Source: Sanderia malayensis
Lineage: Eukaryota; Cnidaria; Scyphozoa; Semaeostomeae; Pelagiidae
Assembly: GCA_013076295.1 (NCBI GenBank)
Contig: RQOL01000616.1
Span: 1,922,001-1,986,000, forward strand
Reading direction: 5' to 3'
Length of the DNA: 64,000 bases
Position numbers and translations under genes: made by a program. Under the pieces are notes generated by a model that saw nothing but the letters and a program-made list of their open reading frames with translations, was not told the origin of the DNA and did no database searches. Of the stretch, positions 1-17,259 are shown one piece after another; position 1 is the first letter of the stretch, and each line of letters starts with the position of its first letter.

Positions 1-75
1 TGATGATGATGGTGATGATAATTTTGATAGTAATAATGATAATGTGGTGATGAATATAATTATGATGACAATGGT
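1..75. repeat. GAT/AAT-rich microsatellite
   Basis: Degenerate GAT/AAT trinucleotide run (TGATGATGATGGTGATGATA and similar) inside an intron of the DRAM-like gene. No other signal seen in it. Confidence 0.7.
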
Positions 76-96
76 TAATGCATGTTGGTTTTTTAC

Positions 97-1217
97 CTGG
101 AAGTTCGCCACAATGCACATTCCAAGAGCACTTAAGAAACCAATAAACAATCCAAGATCATTTACGAAGTGTGAAGACTGGGATTCGATGAAGACCTGAT
201 CAGCATAGTTCTCATGCCTTATGAACATGCAGACAAATGCTGCAAAGTAAACAATAAACAGATGTCATACTAACAAGCAAAGAACTAAGTAAAGGAACAA
301 AAACAAAGTAAATAATCAAACCAACAACTAAGTAATTAAAAAAAACAATCAAACAAAAATAGAAAAATATCAAATTCCTGGGGCACCACTAAGTCTTGCA
401 TTGGCTATAATTAAATATATATCAGCCACTGACCTAAGACGGAACTCAAGTTGAGAAAAAAACCAAACACACAGCTTTCTGGTGGCTTTGTTCCAGTTTC
501 ACTGAAATTGACAGATATTAAACAAATATGTTACAGTTATTAGACAACTGCCTTCTCAAAAGAAAAGTGGGTGATAGCTGAGTTGGTTAAACTTGTAGTT
601 CATGATTCTGAATGTCCATAGGTGTGAGCCCATCAACGTTGCCCTTTGAGAGGATACAAAATCCAGCACCTCAACCTCCAGGCTACCCCGCCAAGACAAA
701 AAATTGTTGATATTAGAAATTTGCTACAATTCTACTGTATTACAGACAAATTTCTAAATTATATTTATTTGAATTGTAAAATATAGTACCTGATATATGG
801 AAAAAGTGCATTGACATGGTCTGACGTCACTGAGATTGCATACCTATATGGAATGAGAATATTCAGACGAGAGGATGGCATTTTGATGACCTGGCGATTT
901 TCGTGGTACGTACGTCATATATAACATAAGTGATAAAGATATTTGCAAACTAACGCAGTGATAAATGCAAGAATTGACAATGATCCCATCAAAACAATGT
1001 AGTGGTGTGGTCTTATCCATCTGCATAGCAGCACCTAAAAAAATACATGCAACGAAATATTAATTTGCTTGTGGGATGTTCTTAAAGTTTGATGTTCCGG
1101 TCTCCGTTTTCCTTTCCTTGAAGACAAAGATTCATGGGGAAATTTCTTTGTTCTTGACAAATGCTTAAAACGACAAAATAATAACACTAGGTTACTCACC
1201 TCCATTGCCTTTGGCAT
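97..1217 (-). CDS. DRAM: DRAM-like autophagy modulator, N-terminal five exons (partial)
   Basis: Coding exons on the minus strand: 1200-1217, 955-1034, 790-843, 434-501 and 97-239. All have GT-AG boundaries and the joined frame stays open for 121 codons. Start is the ATG at 1217 (MPKAME), with a GTGAGT donor six codons later. The protein begins with a hydrophobic TM1 after RWIRPHH. It then carries HVNALFPYIS-ETGTKPPES, the DRAM/TMEM150 (Frag1/DRAM/Sfk1) family hallmark, and ends in this window at LGMCIVANFQ, another strongly conserved DRAM motif. Family members are six-TM proteins of lysosomal or plasma membranes that modulate autophagy and apoptosis. The remaining C-terminal exons lie left of position 1. 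The first exon is only 18 nt, and intron 2 (844-954) is short and uses a GTTAGT donor. DRAM1, DRAM2 and TMEM150 cannot be told apart from this part alone. Confidence 0.85.
565..720 (+). repeat. tRNA-derived SINE candidate
   Basis: An exact A-box match, TAGCTGAGTTGG at 575-586, is followed 46 bp later by a degenerate B-box (GGTGTGAGCCC at 621-631). This is the spacing of a Pol III type II promoter. It sits in a DRAM intron. It cannot fold as a sound tRNA, so a SINE or tRNA relic is more likely. Confidence 0.4.
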
Positions 1218-1659
1218 GGTTGCTATTTTGCAAGTATTGCAATCACTTCTTCCTTTTATATTTGATCACAAAACGGCAAGGCAAAGAGAACAACTTATTA
1301 TGATGTCACCCTTATTACCAAATTAGCCGCATTGCATCAAATGCTGTCTCTTCCCGGAAGAAAGGAAGTGGATCAATAAATCAATCATGTGACTTACAAA
1401 GGTGGGAAGGACAACATACCTGCAGAATCAGATGTCCTTGATGTATGGATGCATGAACTCATTTTCTTGTTGTAAGTAGAGCAAGTGGTAATTTTTTTAC
1501 CAACCATAATGTTATGATCTACATTTGAAATATTCTGAAATGAGCCAATTGTCCTAGACAGCTGAAGCCTGTCTTAAAATGAACCGAGTTAGAGTAAACG
1601 AAGTTCGATAATATGTCTGATTGCCGAAATTTTATTTTTACTTCATGCCATTCTCTAGT

Positions 1660-1760
1660 CTAGCGTAAGCAATCGAGGTTGTAGCATACTGGTAACGTAG
1701 CTGCAAGGTAATCTCGAGATAACTGGTTCGAGACCTGAGCAGGGCATCTGCTTTGTCTTT
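1660..1760 (+). repeat. tRNA-derived SINE candidate
   Basis: A B-box GGTTCGAGACC at 1735-1745 lies about 53 bp after an A-box-like TAGCATACTGG at 1682-1692. It sits between the DRAM 5' end and the telomeric satellite. Stem pairing is too poor for a working tRNA gene. Confidence 0.35.
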
Positions 1761-1796
1761 TGATAAATCAATAATTTCAATATTAAATAATCGCAG

Positions 1797-2320
1797 TACC
1801 ATATATAGGCTACTGCGCAGGAGGATTCATGACGTAATAGTGTCCATTGCACCTGACGTTGGGCTTAGGGTTAGGGTTAGGGTTAGGGTCAGACTTAGGG
1901 TTAGGGTTGAGGCATGCTAAAGGTAGGCGGGTATGCGCAGTACCACATATGGGCTACTGCGCAGGAGGATTCATGACGTGATATGGTCCTGTGCGTCTGA
2001 TGTTAGGCTTAGGGTTAGGGTTAGGGTCAGACTTAGGGTTAGGGTTAGGGTTGAGGCATGCTAAAGGAAGGCGGGTATGCGCATTACCACATATGGGCTA
2101 CTGCGCAGGAGGATTCATGACGTCATAAGGTCCTGTGCGTCTGATGTGAGGCTTAGGGTTAGGGTTAGGGTCAGACTTACGGTTAGGGTTAGGGTTGAGG
2201 CATACTAAAGGTAGGGGGGTATGCGTAGTACCACATATGGGCTATTGCGCAGGAGGATTCATGACGTGATAAGGTCCTGTGCGTCTGATGTGAGGCTTAG
2301 GGTTAGGTTTAGGGTCAGAC

Positions 2321-2353
<33 letters not shown>

Positions 2354-2590
2354 GAGGCATACTAAAGGTAGGCGGGTATGCACAGTACCACATATGGGCT
2401 ACTGCGCAGGAGGATTCATGACGTGATAAGGTCCTGTGCGTCTGATGTGAGGCTTAGGGTTAGGGTTAGGGTTAGGGTTAGGCTTAGGCTTAGGGTTAGG
2501 GTCAGGCTTAGGGTTAGGGTTAGGGTTGAGGCATACTGAAGGTAGGCGGGTATGCGCAGCATCAGATATGGGTTACTGTGCAGGAGTATT
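1797..2590. repeat. 144-bp satellite with embedded TTAGGG telomeric tracts
   Basis: Six head-to-tail copies. The marker GAGGATTCATGACG starts at 1821, 1965, 2109, 2253 and 2410, with a decayed copy at 2584. Successive spacings are 144, 144, 144, 157 and 174 bp; the longer units differ mainly by extra TTAGGG/TTAGGC hexamers. Each unit holds two telomere-like tracts separated by GTCAGAC, then GAGGCATACTAAAGG and GGGTATGCGCAG. One unit contains a perfect TGACGTCA (2118-2125). The array fills the space between the DRAM 5' end and the ZCCHC10 start codon, so it lies in or next to both promoters. Confidence 0.9.
2118..2125. promoter_or_regulatory. CRE-like palindrome TGACGTCA
   Basis: Exact CRE/ATF consensus palindrome in the third satellite unit; other units carry one-base variants (TGACGTGA, TGACGTAA). 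It lies about 500 bp upstream of ZCCHC10. Regulatory function is not shown. Confidence 0.3.
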
Positions 2591-2627
2591 TTAGTAGGAG
2601 GAGGTTCGAATACAACGGATCAACAGC

Positions 2628-3364
<737 letters not shown>

Positions 3365-3423
3365 AATCATAGACAATTTTGATAAAATAATACACAGATG
3401 AAAAACAAGTAAATAAGACTATA

Positions 3424-4683
3424 TTACTCTGGTGGAGGCACTAGCAAGAGAAGATCTTCATCCTCGCCCAAACCTTCACAAAGAAATGTGTTTATAGAAG
3501 CCAACAGACAATTGAAATGCAGCCTGAGCTGAGCCATCTCCCTCACACCGTGAATAACAAAGGAAGATTTAATCTCGCATGGATGCAATGTTGTAATATC
3601 AGGGTTGTCAGTGTAAATAAATGGCATGAAACGTTGATCATGTTTAAAATGTACCAAGTAATGGAGTTGCTTCACTACTATTCCGATAAATGCATCTTCA
3701 TTTGCAATCAGGTTGACCGTTTGAGCAGTTCTTAGAAGTTCAGGCAAAATGTCTGATTTTAAGATATAGCCCCCTCCGGAACAATATTCAGGGTAGAATT
3801 TGTTGGGAAAACGTTCAGACGAAACAAAGTACCTATCATTCTTGTCTCTAACCACTTCCATACCGCTTTGAACTTTTCCAATGTAATTGTACTTTGAGGG
3901 TAATCTATTGAGCCACTGCAGTAGTCCCCTCACATTAACATAACAATCATCATCTGTTTTCAAAATGTATTTGGCATTACAGTTCTTTGATACCCAATTA
4001 AATGCTGCCAGAGACTTTGACGTCAGGTTTCTAAATGATTCTGGATAATTCACTTTCAATATATCATTGTACGTTGCACTTTCATTGTCTGCTAGTTTTG
4101 CGGTTTCTTCATCCTCTGAAATGCCGATAACAAAAATAACCTTCCATGATAAATTAATGTCTGTTTTGGACGATTCTGTACCAAGCAAGAGTCTGTTTAC
4201 ATGATTGTTGATCTGATTGCTTCCCCAACTCAGCCGGATTGCTTCGCGTTGCAAAAAAGCACTGGCCCGACTCATGACCACTATCACCAGAAATGGACTT
4301 CCCGGACAATGTAAAGCGACCGGGTGCTTTTGACTGCCCGGTGCCAAACCAGAAGGGCCGAGTAGTGCTCCTTCCAAGTTTTCTGCTAAATGTATCAGTC
4401 GTTTCCTTGCTTGTCTGTAAAAGTGGCCTAAACCAACACTAGTAGGGGCTGCTGTGTTGTGTAAAATCGGACCTGTTTCTTTCTTGGTGTTATTAACAGG
4501 GTATTGTCTGTTTTTGCTTGGAGTTGATGGCCAAGTTGAAGATTTCTTTGCTGGAAGAAATAAGATAAAGCAAACGATTGAAATTGTAATCACCATGAGA
4601 AGGAGTGCACTGGTGCAGTTGCAAGCTGCTCTGCGACAAAATAATAGTTTTGCAAGTCTCTTAAATATTCTTAGCTGTGTCAT
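3424..4683 (-). CDS. beta-1,3-galactosyltransferase-like enzyme (GT31)
   Basis: Single-exon gene of 419 residues. It is a Golgi type II membrane protein: short basic cytosolic tail, one TM helix (about residues 24-43), stem, then a luminal GT31 catalytic domain from about residue 127. Visible motifs are REAIRLSWG (about 146-154), the metal/nucleotide-sugar-binding DDD inside KTDDDCYVN (244-246), YCSGGGYIL (300-308), and EDAFIG (329-334), matching the EDV(F/Y)xG motif of the family. Several N-glycosylation sequons are present. The family moves Gal or GlcNAc from UDP-sugars to acceptor glycans in beta-1,3 linkage; donor and acceptor cannot be fixed from sequence, so no symbol is given. The acidic/hydrophobic tail GLGEDEDLLLLVPPPE is unusual. 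It diverges from ALG8 across 542 bp. Confidence 0.88.
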   Translation of the reverse strand: MTQLRIFKRLAKLLFCRRAACNCTSALLLMVITISIVCFILFLPAKKSSTWPSTPSKNRQYPVNNTKKETGPILHNTAAPTSVGLGHFYRQARKRLIHLAENLEGALLGPSGLAPGSQKHPVALHCPGSPFLVIVVMSRASAFLQREAIRLSWGSNQINNHVNRLLLGTESSKTDINLSWKVIFVIGISEDEETAKLADNESATYNDILKVNYPESFRNLTSKSLAAFNWVSKNCNAKYILKTDDDCYVNVRGLLQWLNRLPSKYNYIGKVQSGMEVVRDKNDRYFVSSERFPNKFYPEYCSGGGYILKSDILPELLRTAQTVNLIANEDAFIGIVVKQLHYLVHFKHDQRFMPFIYTDNPDITTLHPCEIKSSFVIHGVREMAQLRLHFNCLLASINTFLCEGLGEDEDLLLLVPPPE

Positions 4684-5225
4684 AATTCTACGTTAAAATA
4701 TAAGTTATTGCGTGATCTCCAACAAATGGCCTTGGATCTCCTTAAATCTCTCACTGTTTTCATTTTTGCTTCCAATAACCACTTCCGGTTTTGGAGTAGG
4801 TACAAAACTTGTTTTATTTTATTTACTTTTTTTTTGGTATTGTTTTACAAATGTATTTGTTTATAAATTTCAATCCACTTTCTCAATTCTTTTTTTGTTT
4901 TCTGTTATTTTGGTTAAAGGAACTTTTAATTGTGCTTAAATTGTTTGTATTTGTCAACTGTTTGAGAACAGTTTTTCTTTTCATATTATTTTCGGGATGC
5001 TCAAAACAGAACGTTTTTTAAAAATAAAGATTTGAGCAAGTCCATTAATCCCCGTTTCTTTCGTATGTCAATAAATGTTGGATTGCTTCGTTTTCATTCA
5101 ACATCTATCCTATCTCTGTATCTATCTGTCTATCTATCCTAACGAAACGAAATCCACTTCTGCTCTCAACATCAAAGACAATAGGAAAGAGATGAGGGAT
5201 CTGCGCATTGCGCACAAGAAGCAAC
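4684..5225. promoter_or_regulatory. bidirectional promoter interval, GT31 gene / ALG8
   Basis: 542 bp separate two divergent start codons, so both promoters must lie here or in 5' exons not seen. The middle is T-rich (4810-4990). A tetranucleotide CTAT/CTGT run lies at about 5105-5140. A TGCGCATTGCGCA near-palindrome (5202-5214), resembling an NRF1 site with one inserted base, lies 11 bp before the ALG8 ATG. Confidence 0.5.
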
Positions 5226-10099
<4,874 letters not shown>

Positions 10100-12543
10100 A
10101 GTGAGGCAGCCTCATAAGAATGTCTTAGTAGTTTCGGGGTGGAGTTTTGGAACTGGTAAGGGGTAGATATGTAAAAAGGATGGTTTTCTCAAAGCTTCTA
10201 AACCAACGAATGTCCCGCACATAAATTTCTGATAGCATCACCCCCCGTATACTTTCATTGTGGTTGATTATAATCCAAATTGAGTGTGACTTTCAGGGGG
10301 TTTATTCAGAAATTAATTTATATGGAATAGGTGTATAGAATGTATGATTGTATTACGGAAAATTTATAAAAGAAGGAAAGAGTCTAAATTTCAATTTTAA
10401 GAGTAGGAAAGAGTCTCAGTTTTAATGGACTAACTAAATATGGAATCGGCCGAACTTGTGTGTTCTTGTAGGTAAAGAATACGGTATCATGTTTTGTCCC
10501 CTTTGTAGACCACGTCATCTTATCCAAGTTATCAATGTGTCCACTCCATGGAGCTGTCCTGTCTATTTTTCATATACTTCTTATATCTTTATTTATCCTT
10601 ACTTATCTTTCTCTTTTCTGTCCACTTCACATGAAATTGTCCACTGTAAGGATATGTCCAATGATGAGCACCTCCTACCCTAGCCCCTGCTCTGTTTCTA
10701 GTTATCTTCCCTTTTGAGAGTAGATTATAGCTTGTTTAATGTCCGCTCGCTAATTTTTCGTTATGTCTGTGTGATTTTCACGTATACGTCTAGTAATTTT
10801 TCATGTGAATGGATGCATAAACATTTAATCTCCAGACAACTGGTTGCATTCCAGTTCAACCATTCAGTATTGAATACAGTGAAAACAACTGCAAAGGTTT
10901 GCACCGGTACCTGTTTGACCCGTTATTCATGTTATTGTACCCAATGTTAAGTTATCTTATGTATACTTGCAGTCTCCTTCCCATGGAAATTACGACCGTG
11001 AATATATTCTCTATGTATAGACAGATACTGCAGTTGAATATCCATACAGTGATAAGGCAATGCAAACTAACTTAGCTTAGATATCTGGAGCTTGCTCAGA
11101 AATCGAAAGGGGGTTGAATCATGAAGAATTTCAATGGGCGAGATTCTTAGATTTTCTTCCACTATGGAGATTGCTATGGATATGGAGCATGCAGTGCAGT
11201 GTCTGTTGAATACAGTCTGCAATGCAGTTGAAAATAACTTAACATGCTAACATGGGTTTGGAGGGTTGTGACTGTATTTGCCATTAGGTCACTTTCAAAC
11301 TCAATTTTAATCGATCCTTCGGGTGGGATGGACTACAAAGACAAGGAGAATACGAATGCGATGGCTATTACTAACCAACTCATTTTGACGTCATAAAGCG
11401 TTTCTGTATATCCAGTCGCACCAGTCGCCATAAGAGCGGAGGGATTGATCACGTGATATTTATATGTGATTCAATTGGCTTGTCGTATGATTGACACAGA
11501 ATATGCTCGATTGATATTTATCTTTTCATTTCACTTGCTTTCATTGCAATCTTGGTGCCACTGACTCGCTTAAAGGTGTCTTTTGAACCTGCTGTTTCGT
11601 CGATATTAGCAATATCAATAATACCAATAGCAAGGTAACTATTATTATCATTTATTTAATATTTTTATTTATTTGTTTTATCTATTTATTTCTTAATTCG
11701 CGACGGATTTTGCATTGCGGATTTCAGAAATATCATTTTCGCTCTACGTCATTGGCATGGCGCGCTTCACAATAGCATCCCAAGCAACGCGACTTTGTGC
11801 AATGTGTTCTATCTCTCCCTCCATTTCTAATTGTTAATTATTTATAAGGCTTAGCCATATTATTTTTGGCCTTTCCCTGGTATTGGCTGCTTACTTATTT
11901 TTATATTTTTGCAAGTGTGCCAAAGACTTTTGGCTACGATAATGCCCATCATCAGAGGTCTTGAATTTCCAATCACAAAGATTGGTGATCGAAAATCTTC
12001 ATTGTGTTTATATATCCGAATCGTACTATTATGTATTTTAACAGGCGAGATGCTTAACTCGCCATATAGTGGGAATTATATTGTTATGCATTGGGCTCTT
12101 TGTGTTGAAATTCAATTGCTTAGGTGAATCGAGGAGGCCCAAGATCACACTGCTGCACGTGTAGCAATTCACACATCAAACCATATATGCAGCTATCTAT
12201 ACCAACAATTGTTGGTCCATATAATATACAGTTTTCTCTCATCTGCGCAGGTATCAACACAATACCAGTATCTGATTGGATGTTGAAGTTGGCAAGGATT
12301 GTTGTATCAACTCTCGGAACAATTGGCTAACCGGTGTTTATGCGAGCGAATCGACAGGTGTTTCCATACAAGCAGTTTGTCGCCGTTGTGCACACAGACG
12401 CACACATACTCGCCTTGTTTCGCTTGCAAAGAGCTTTCACAGCACATTCTGACTCACAGGCCGCTCGTCACACGCACCTTTGGTCAGTCAGTTAATACAA
12501 CGCGCTGCACACAAAGTTATCATCGATCTCCAGCAACATCAAC
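10100..12543. other. ALG8 3' region and alpha-tubulin upstream region, no gene seen
   Basis: 2.4 kb with only short unsupported ORFs. The left part should hold the ALG8 3'UTR; the right part (about 12300-12543) should hold the tubulin promoter and 5'UTR, which ends in ACATCAAC just before the ATG. T-rich low-complexity stretches lie at 10560-10640 and 11640-11700. Confidence 0.5.
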
Positions 12544-15500
12544 ATGGTAAGTAATGTCTATATTTTCAACGCGCTGCACGCAATAAGCGAGTCTGATCTA
12601 TCATATTCTCTCATCACTTATTTCCATCATGTTTAGTGCAGGCAATAGTGGTTTATTCCGCATTGCATGAAGTTATTAGTTGCAGGTATTTCATGCAAGC
12701 AGCTAACCAGCAACTAACTTAGAAATGTCTCAGAAGTGTTTATTATAGTTTTGCTGCTTCACGCTCACAATCTGTTTTTGTGTTACACGTTTTTGTGCCC
12801 AACCCTCGTTTCTTTCGGTGTTTTGTGGGTATTTTTTTCGATTGGAGCAAGAACAGATCATCCAATTTTACTCTAACCCCTAGCTCCGCCCCCAAATTAG
12901 ACGTCACTGAACTTTGTCTCTTGTTTTGTTTCGTGTATTTGGTGCGTTTTCCATTCATGTAAATAATTTGAAATCATTTCTTGGCAAAACATTTCTTCTC
13001 CCACCTCATGTTAGGTCAGATTTTTATTTTCACAAATTGTCTTCAAAGTTGTACTGTGTTCGGCTAGAAAGTTGTTGCACAGCGAGCATCGCTTAGTTCG
13101 GTGATTCGGGCGTTTCAGGGGGCCTTTGTATGCTGCAAAGCCCCCAACGTTACCCCTGAACTGTCGCGTGTTAAAATATTAGTGGGTACAATGTTAAATG
13201 GTAGAAGAAGACGACGCAGTTTTGGCTGAAAGTCTTTTTCCTAAACTATTCATAAAAAATACCGAAAAAGCTATCTGCTGCTAAAGGAGTGGCAGAGAAC
13301 ACTTCATGACCTGGAAACATTGCCTCAACACTGTGTAGCTGCGTTTATGAATAAAGGTGGAGGAAGGGCCGGCCTAATTGCGGTGTTTCTTTGTTGACTA
13401 CGATTCAAATACTCTCACGGCGTCCATTTACAAAATCAATTAAATATTTATGCCTTCCACAATCTTCAAGCTTCTCACCTTAATATTTGATTAACATGCC
13501 TAATTTTATTCCCAGGAAAACCCACTCTACCACAAAATTAATATTTATTAATGCTGGTGAAATTCTACATATCTCCACCTTTCTTTAATTAGATAAAAGG
13601 ATAGTGAATTTGAGATGATAGCTGATAAGATAGCACTATAGTTACTGGATAAAATTCATTCGTTGTAAATTATACAACAATTTGTGGGATGGTGCCCGGC
13701 CTCGATATCACAAGTTTTTGTGCACATGGCCTCGTTCTCAATCGAGACATGCTTGAGCCATTGATGCAACTTTACCATTCTATGAGGGCTGGGAATGACT
13801 TGGGCGAACGGGAATAATTCATATAGTAAATGCCCGTATAGTGGATTAAGAAATTTTTCAGGATGATAATTTAGTGGAAACAATAGCTCATTGTTTTCTG
13901 ATAATGGAGGAAACAATATCCTTTATTTTTAACAATAAGCAGGATGCAACATATATGCAGGTTTTTACTTTTTGCTTTGTACGAGTTATCGGGAATCAGG
14001 TTTAAAGCACAGATTAAGTGAGTCAAAACCAGGGCAGCTAAAAAATGTTCGACTCACAAAGTAAGAAGTCCAGCTTCAAACTCTACAGGGACATAATAAA
14101 CGCAATCGTAATGCAATGCTTTCGTTTTCAGAGAGAATGCATATCGCTTCACGTAGGCCAGGCTGGCGTACAGATGGGAAATGCATGCTGGGAATTGTAT
14201 TGTCTTGAACATGGCATTGATCCCAGTGGCGCATTAGCGGAAGATCGCAAAGACAACGTCGGTGATTCTCATACGACGTTCTTCGCCGAAATGGAAAGCG
14301 GCCGCCGCGTACCGCGCGCGGTTTTCGTCGATTTAGAACCAACGGTTGTTGGTAAGAAAATTCTAATTATTTATATGCAACACGACACCACACGGCATTG
14401 ATTAAATTAGGTTATAATGGTTAAACTATAAAAGCCCATACAAGTTATTTTGCAGTTATTTTACACGAACATTTTTTGAAATTTATTTGAGAATTTTATT
14501 GAATCCCCCTCTTAATAAGCCCTCTCTCTAATATGCCCTCCTTGTAAAACCTCGAAAGTTAAATATGCTTTCAGAGCTAGGTAGAGGTTTTGCGGTGATT
14601 TGATAATAGCTGCAACAAATTATGACTTGTGAGATGTTTATCACGAATGACGTAAACAATAACGAACGTTAATCTGCCGACTGAACAGAGCAAGCAGATG
14701 AATGAAAATAGAGTGATGATGCGAACAACAATGAAGCTAACAACAACAAGAACATTGTAAGCACAAAGTCAGTCGGTAATGATTGGTTTGCTTTCCGTTC
14801 TAGATGAGGTTCGTACTGGTATGTACAAGGATTTGTTTCACCCCGACCAAATATTGAATGGCAAAGAAGACGCAGCCAACAATTTCGCTCGTGGTCATTA
14901 CACTGTTGGCAGACAGGTCGTTGATTCAGTGTTGGATCGCGTCAGGAAACTGGTATGTGACATCCTATTATTTTGCTATTTGCAATTCATTTAATGTGTT
15001 AAGAGAGTTTTCCACGGGGGTATCGTTAGGTAAAAATTATTGCTCAGTCCACAGAAATATCTAATCTCATTCAACTCTTGCTTGTAAAATCAAAGTTAAA
15101 TTATAGACTCAAAATACTGGATTCTACGACTTGTTAAGTTGTTTGGTGTAAATACATAGTTGAATTCAGTTAATGAATCCAACTTGCACCTTCAAGGGGT
15201 TTAAGGAGATGGCCCGGTTTAATAAGTGTCCGGAGTGGCACATTTAAAGGGAATCGGTTCGGTTTAACGAAATTCCGATTTGTCCATGGAACGATTTTAC
15301 TAGATTCAACTGCAAGTTTATCGATAGATGTATTTAATCGTGTCTGTTACTTCTTATTAGACTGACGTATGCGACGGGCTGCAAGGTTTCATCGTGTTCC
15401 ATTCCTTTGGTGGTGGCACTGGCTCTGGTCTGACAGCGCGTCTCATGGAGCGCCTGTCTGTTGACTTTGGCAAGAAGAGCAAACTACAGTTTTCCATCTA

Positions 15501-17121
15501 CCCGGCACCGCAGGTTTCAACGGCTGTTGTCGAGCCGTACAACTCCGTCCTAACCACGCACTTCACTTTCGACCATTCCGATTGCGCTTTCATGGTTGAT
15601 AACGAGGCTATCTACGACATCTGCCGCAAGAACCTCGATATCGAACGGCCCTCGTATACGAGTCTGAACAGACTGATCAGCCAAGTTGTCTCTTCCATCA
15701 CTGCATCTTTACGATTTGAAGGTAAACACGGCTGTTGAAATTCTATCAGTCAACAATGTTTTAAACTCGAACCCCGTGATGTTTTATATTCCTTAGAATA
15801 TTCCTCTCTCCTCCTCCCCAATTTAACTGTTTCAAATGACGGAGGTGCTTTGTTTACTTGCTCTCAAAAACATACCAAGATTTCAACATTGAAGTAGGCT
15901 TCTTTGAGGGGTCCTATATTTCTTTCTTTTTTTACTAATATTTTTTAAAATCAATTTTGTTTATTTTCCCAGGCGAGTTGAACGTTGATCTGAACGAATT
16001 CCAGACAAATCTCGTCCCCTATCCTCGGATCCACTTCCCGTTGGCTAGCTTCGCACCAATAATTTCAGCTGAAAAGGCCTACCACGAACAACTACACACA
16101 AGTGAGATAACCACGGCAGTATTTGAACCGAGTAACCAGATGGTAAAGTGCGACCCAAGAACCGGCAAGTACATGTCCTGTTGTCTGCTGTACCGAGGTG
16201 ACGTTGTTCCGGGCGATGTGAATGCGTCGATTGCAAAGATCCGGGCAATGCATACGATCCAATTTGTCGATTGGTGTCCGACCGGATTCAAAGTCGGAAT
16301 CAACCATCAACCGGCTACGGTTGTGCCAGGTGAGAAATGAATTTATCATTTACACCCCCTGAATTGCATGCAGTACCGTTCAATTGTGCGCATTAGTTTG
16401 TGTTGTTCCAGGAGGTAGTGCCATATCATCAGAATTTTCATTCTATCAGGAGTTCATCCCCCTCAGTTGTTGGCGTGCGGTTGGAAGCTCTATATTTTCC
16501 CAGGAACCTGAGTTGAACTATGTTCTGTCAAACGTTTTTTGTCATTTTGATCAACGAATATTGATCATCTCCTCAGTGTAAGCTAGACTGTCAGGTAGTT
16601 CAGTGAATAGCTTGTATGTTTAGTTTGTAATGCTACTGTTTTAGGAGTACATAGTGATTTTAACATTACTTCTGCGAATCCTGTACTAATATTTGGCTAT
16701 CCATATTGTTTAAAGAGCACTGGGGACGAACAATTTTGGGTTTGTCTCAGTGCTCTTAAAACCGCTTATTATAGTACTGCGTTTAGTTCATCTACTTTGA
16801 CATGTTTATAAATTGTTAGATCTACCGAATGGACGAAGTTAAATTTAATTTTTTCTTGAAGGTGGAGATCAGAGCAAGGCAAATCGATCCGTGTGTATGC
16901 TGAGTAATACAACTGCCATGGCCTCGCTTTGGGCTCGTCTCGATCACAAGTTCGATTTGATGTATAGAAAGAGGGCGTTTGTGCATTGGTACGTTGGTGA
17001 GGGTATGGAGGAAGGTGAATTCAACGAAGCCAGAGAAGATTTGGCTGTTCTCGAGAAAGATTATGAAGAAGTTGGGGAATCACCAGCCGATGAAGAAGAA
17101 GAGGGTGGTGACGAATATTAG
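12544..17121 (+). CDS. alpha-tubulin, divergent paralogue
   Basis: Six exons: 12544-12546 (start codon alone), 14132-14351, 14804-14952, 15361-15721, 15973-16329, 16862-17121; 449 residues. A lone-ATG first exon followed by a long intron is typical of alpha-tubulin genes. The protein starts MREC (tubulin autoregulation motif). It holds GGGTGSG at 141-147, the GTPase-activating Glu at 253 (DLNEFQTN, equal to E254 of other alpha-tubulins), and ends in an acidic tail with a terminal Tyr (EEEEGGDEY), so detyrosination is possible. It differs clearly from conserved alpha-tubulins. The K40 loop is one residue shorter and reads [10 protein letters not shown], putting Arg at 40 and Lys at 41. Other segments are changed too ([50 protein letters not shown]). 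A specialised isotype (germline, ciliary or cnidocyte) is possible but is inference. Confidence 0.93.
13118..13145. other. G/C-rich hairpin in tubulin intron 1
   Basis: GGGGG-CCTTTG pairs with CAAAG-CCCCC around a 7-nt loop, with one bulged C. Function unknown. Confidence 0.4.
16708..16762. other. 55-nt imperfect hairpin in tubulin intron 5
   Basis: Arms 16708-16722 and 16748-16762 are reverse complements with one mismatch (AAGAGCACTG / CAGTGCTCTT core). Further partial pairing continues in the loop (GGGACGAAC with GTTTGTCT). Could be a short MITE remnant or a pre-miRNA-like fold. Confidence 0.4.
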
Positions 17122-17259
17122 AGGTCACGTGGTGAGATTTGATTTTGGCTTATGTTACTTTTGCTTAGCTTCATTGCTAGGTCTACTATATTAAATTTGA
17201 TTCTAGATTTCATTCCAAAATGTCAAGTTATTGAGTTATTAGATTTGGATTGCATAACA

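Noticed and set aside
844..1026. 60-codon minus ORF starting MQMDKTT
   Set aside because: It is out of frame with the DRAM exon at 955-1034, whose correct frame reads VLLCRWIRPHH and splices at GTTAGT.
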